In this document: positions 15,093 to 15,265 of the stretch, in pieces
Numbering within the stretch: the first letter of the stretch is position 1
Layout: every line of letters starts with the position of its first letter
Assembly (NCBI GenBank): GCA_041688615.1
Contig: JBDNHU010000055.1
Span: 1 to 15,265 of the forward strand
Origin: M30B19 sp041688615
Lineage (GTDB): Bacteria; Planctomycetota; Planctomycetia; Pirellulales; Pirellulaceae
DNA length: 15,265 nucleotides
Direction of reading: 5' to 3'
The notes under the pieces: generated by a model
The model's database searches: none
Told to the model about the DNA's origin: nothing
Seen by the model: the letters and a program-made list of their open reading frames with translations, nothing else
Made by a program: the position numbers and the translations under genes

Positions 15093-15265
15093 TCAAGATC
15101 GGTTCCGCCACTGATAAAATAAAACGCCTGACACCAAAACGATCCCAAACAATATCAGGCTCCAAGAATTAATCCAAGATTCAGATCGACGTTTGGGTTG
15201 GATCAGACCGTAAGTCCCAAGTTCAAACATTCGATCGGGTACCGGTTGGTCGGTTACCAGGGTCA
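15093..15265 (-). CDS. C-terminal end of a membrane-anchored protein (partial, cut by window edge)
   Basis: Reading the - strand from the window edge gives 56 codons and then TGA at 15093-15095. The visible product has a polar segment (TLVTDQPVPDRMFELGTYGL, then IQPKRRSESWINSW), one hydrophobic helix (SLILFGIVLVSGVLFY) and a short basic tail (QWRNRS). This suggests a protein with its main domain outside the cytoplasm and a single C-terminal anchor. I do not recognise the family from this fragment. The stop lies 22 bases before the preferred DUF1559 start, so this is probably the first gene of a small operon. Its 5' part lies beyond position 15265. Confidence 0.7.
   Translation of the reverse strand, partial: TLVTDQPVPDRMFELGTYGLIQPKRRSESWINSWSLILFGIVLVSGVLFYQWRNRS

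Overview
The window looks like ordinary chromosome of a planctomycete, most likely Pirellulaceae (Rhodopirellula and relatives). The clearest marker is the DUF1559 protein at the right end. It has a prepilin-type N-terminus (GFTLVELLVVIGIISILMGL) and an H-X9-DG C-terminal motif, a paralogous family that is greatly expanded in Planctomycetes. Base composition is mixed, genes sit on both strands, Shine-Dalgarno (SD) signals are weak and operons are short. All family calls come from reading the sequence; no database search was run.

Layout. Positions 1-740 hold no convincing gene. They carry a 14-bp tandem array (156-259), a 3 x 24-bp array (533-604) and a strong imperfect dyad (651-677). A two-gene sialic-acid module follows on the + strand: an N-acetylneuraminate lyase (741-1661) and a fusion of a periplasmic Kelch mutarotase-like domain with a sodium:solute symporter (1745-4357). 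Next come two - strand genes: an HD-domain dNTP triphosphohydrolase (4483-5625) and a divergent family-2 glycosyltransferase-like protein (6096-7145), separated by about 470 bp with no gene. A LarA-like protein (7563-8843, +) diverges from the glycosyltransferase-like gene. It converges on a secreted or membrane protein with two C-terminal YHS-type repeats (8878-9864, -). A large MscK/MscM-type mechanosensitive channel (start probably 10295, to 14050, +) converges on a - strand pair: DUF1559 (14135-15070) and the C-terminal end of an unidentified membrane-anchored protein (15093-15265, cut by the window edge).

How the genes work together. Only the nan pair forms a clear pathway. The predicted order is anomer conversion of sialic acid outside the membrane, Na+-coupled import by the same polypeptide, then cleavage to ManNAc and pyruvate by the lyase. 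Downstream ManNAc kinase, epimerase and NagA/NagB functions are not in the window. The other genes look like independent housekeeping or envelope genes.

I found no defence system, transposase, integrase, CRISPR array, tRNA or rRNA. The most unusual features are the epimerase-transporter fusion, the repeat-rich leader upstream of it, and the many short tandem duplications. The coding ones are in multiples of 3 bp and lie in N-terminal or signal-peptide regions. One of them duplicates the start region of the channel gene.
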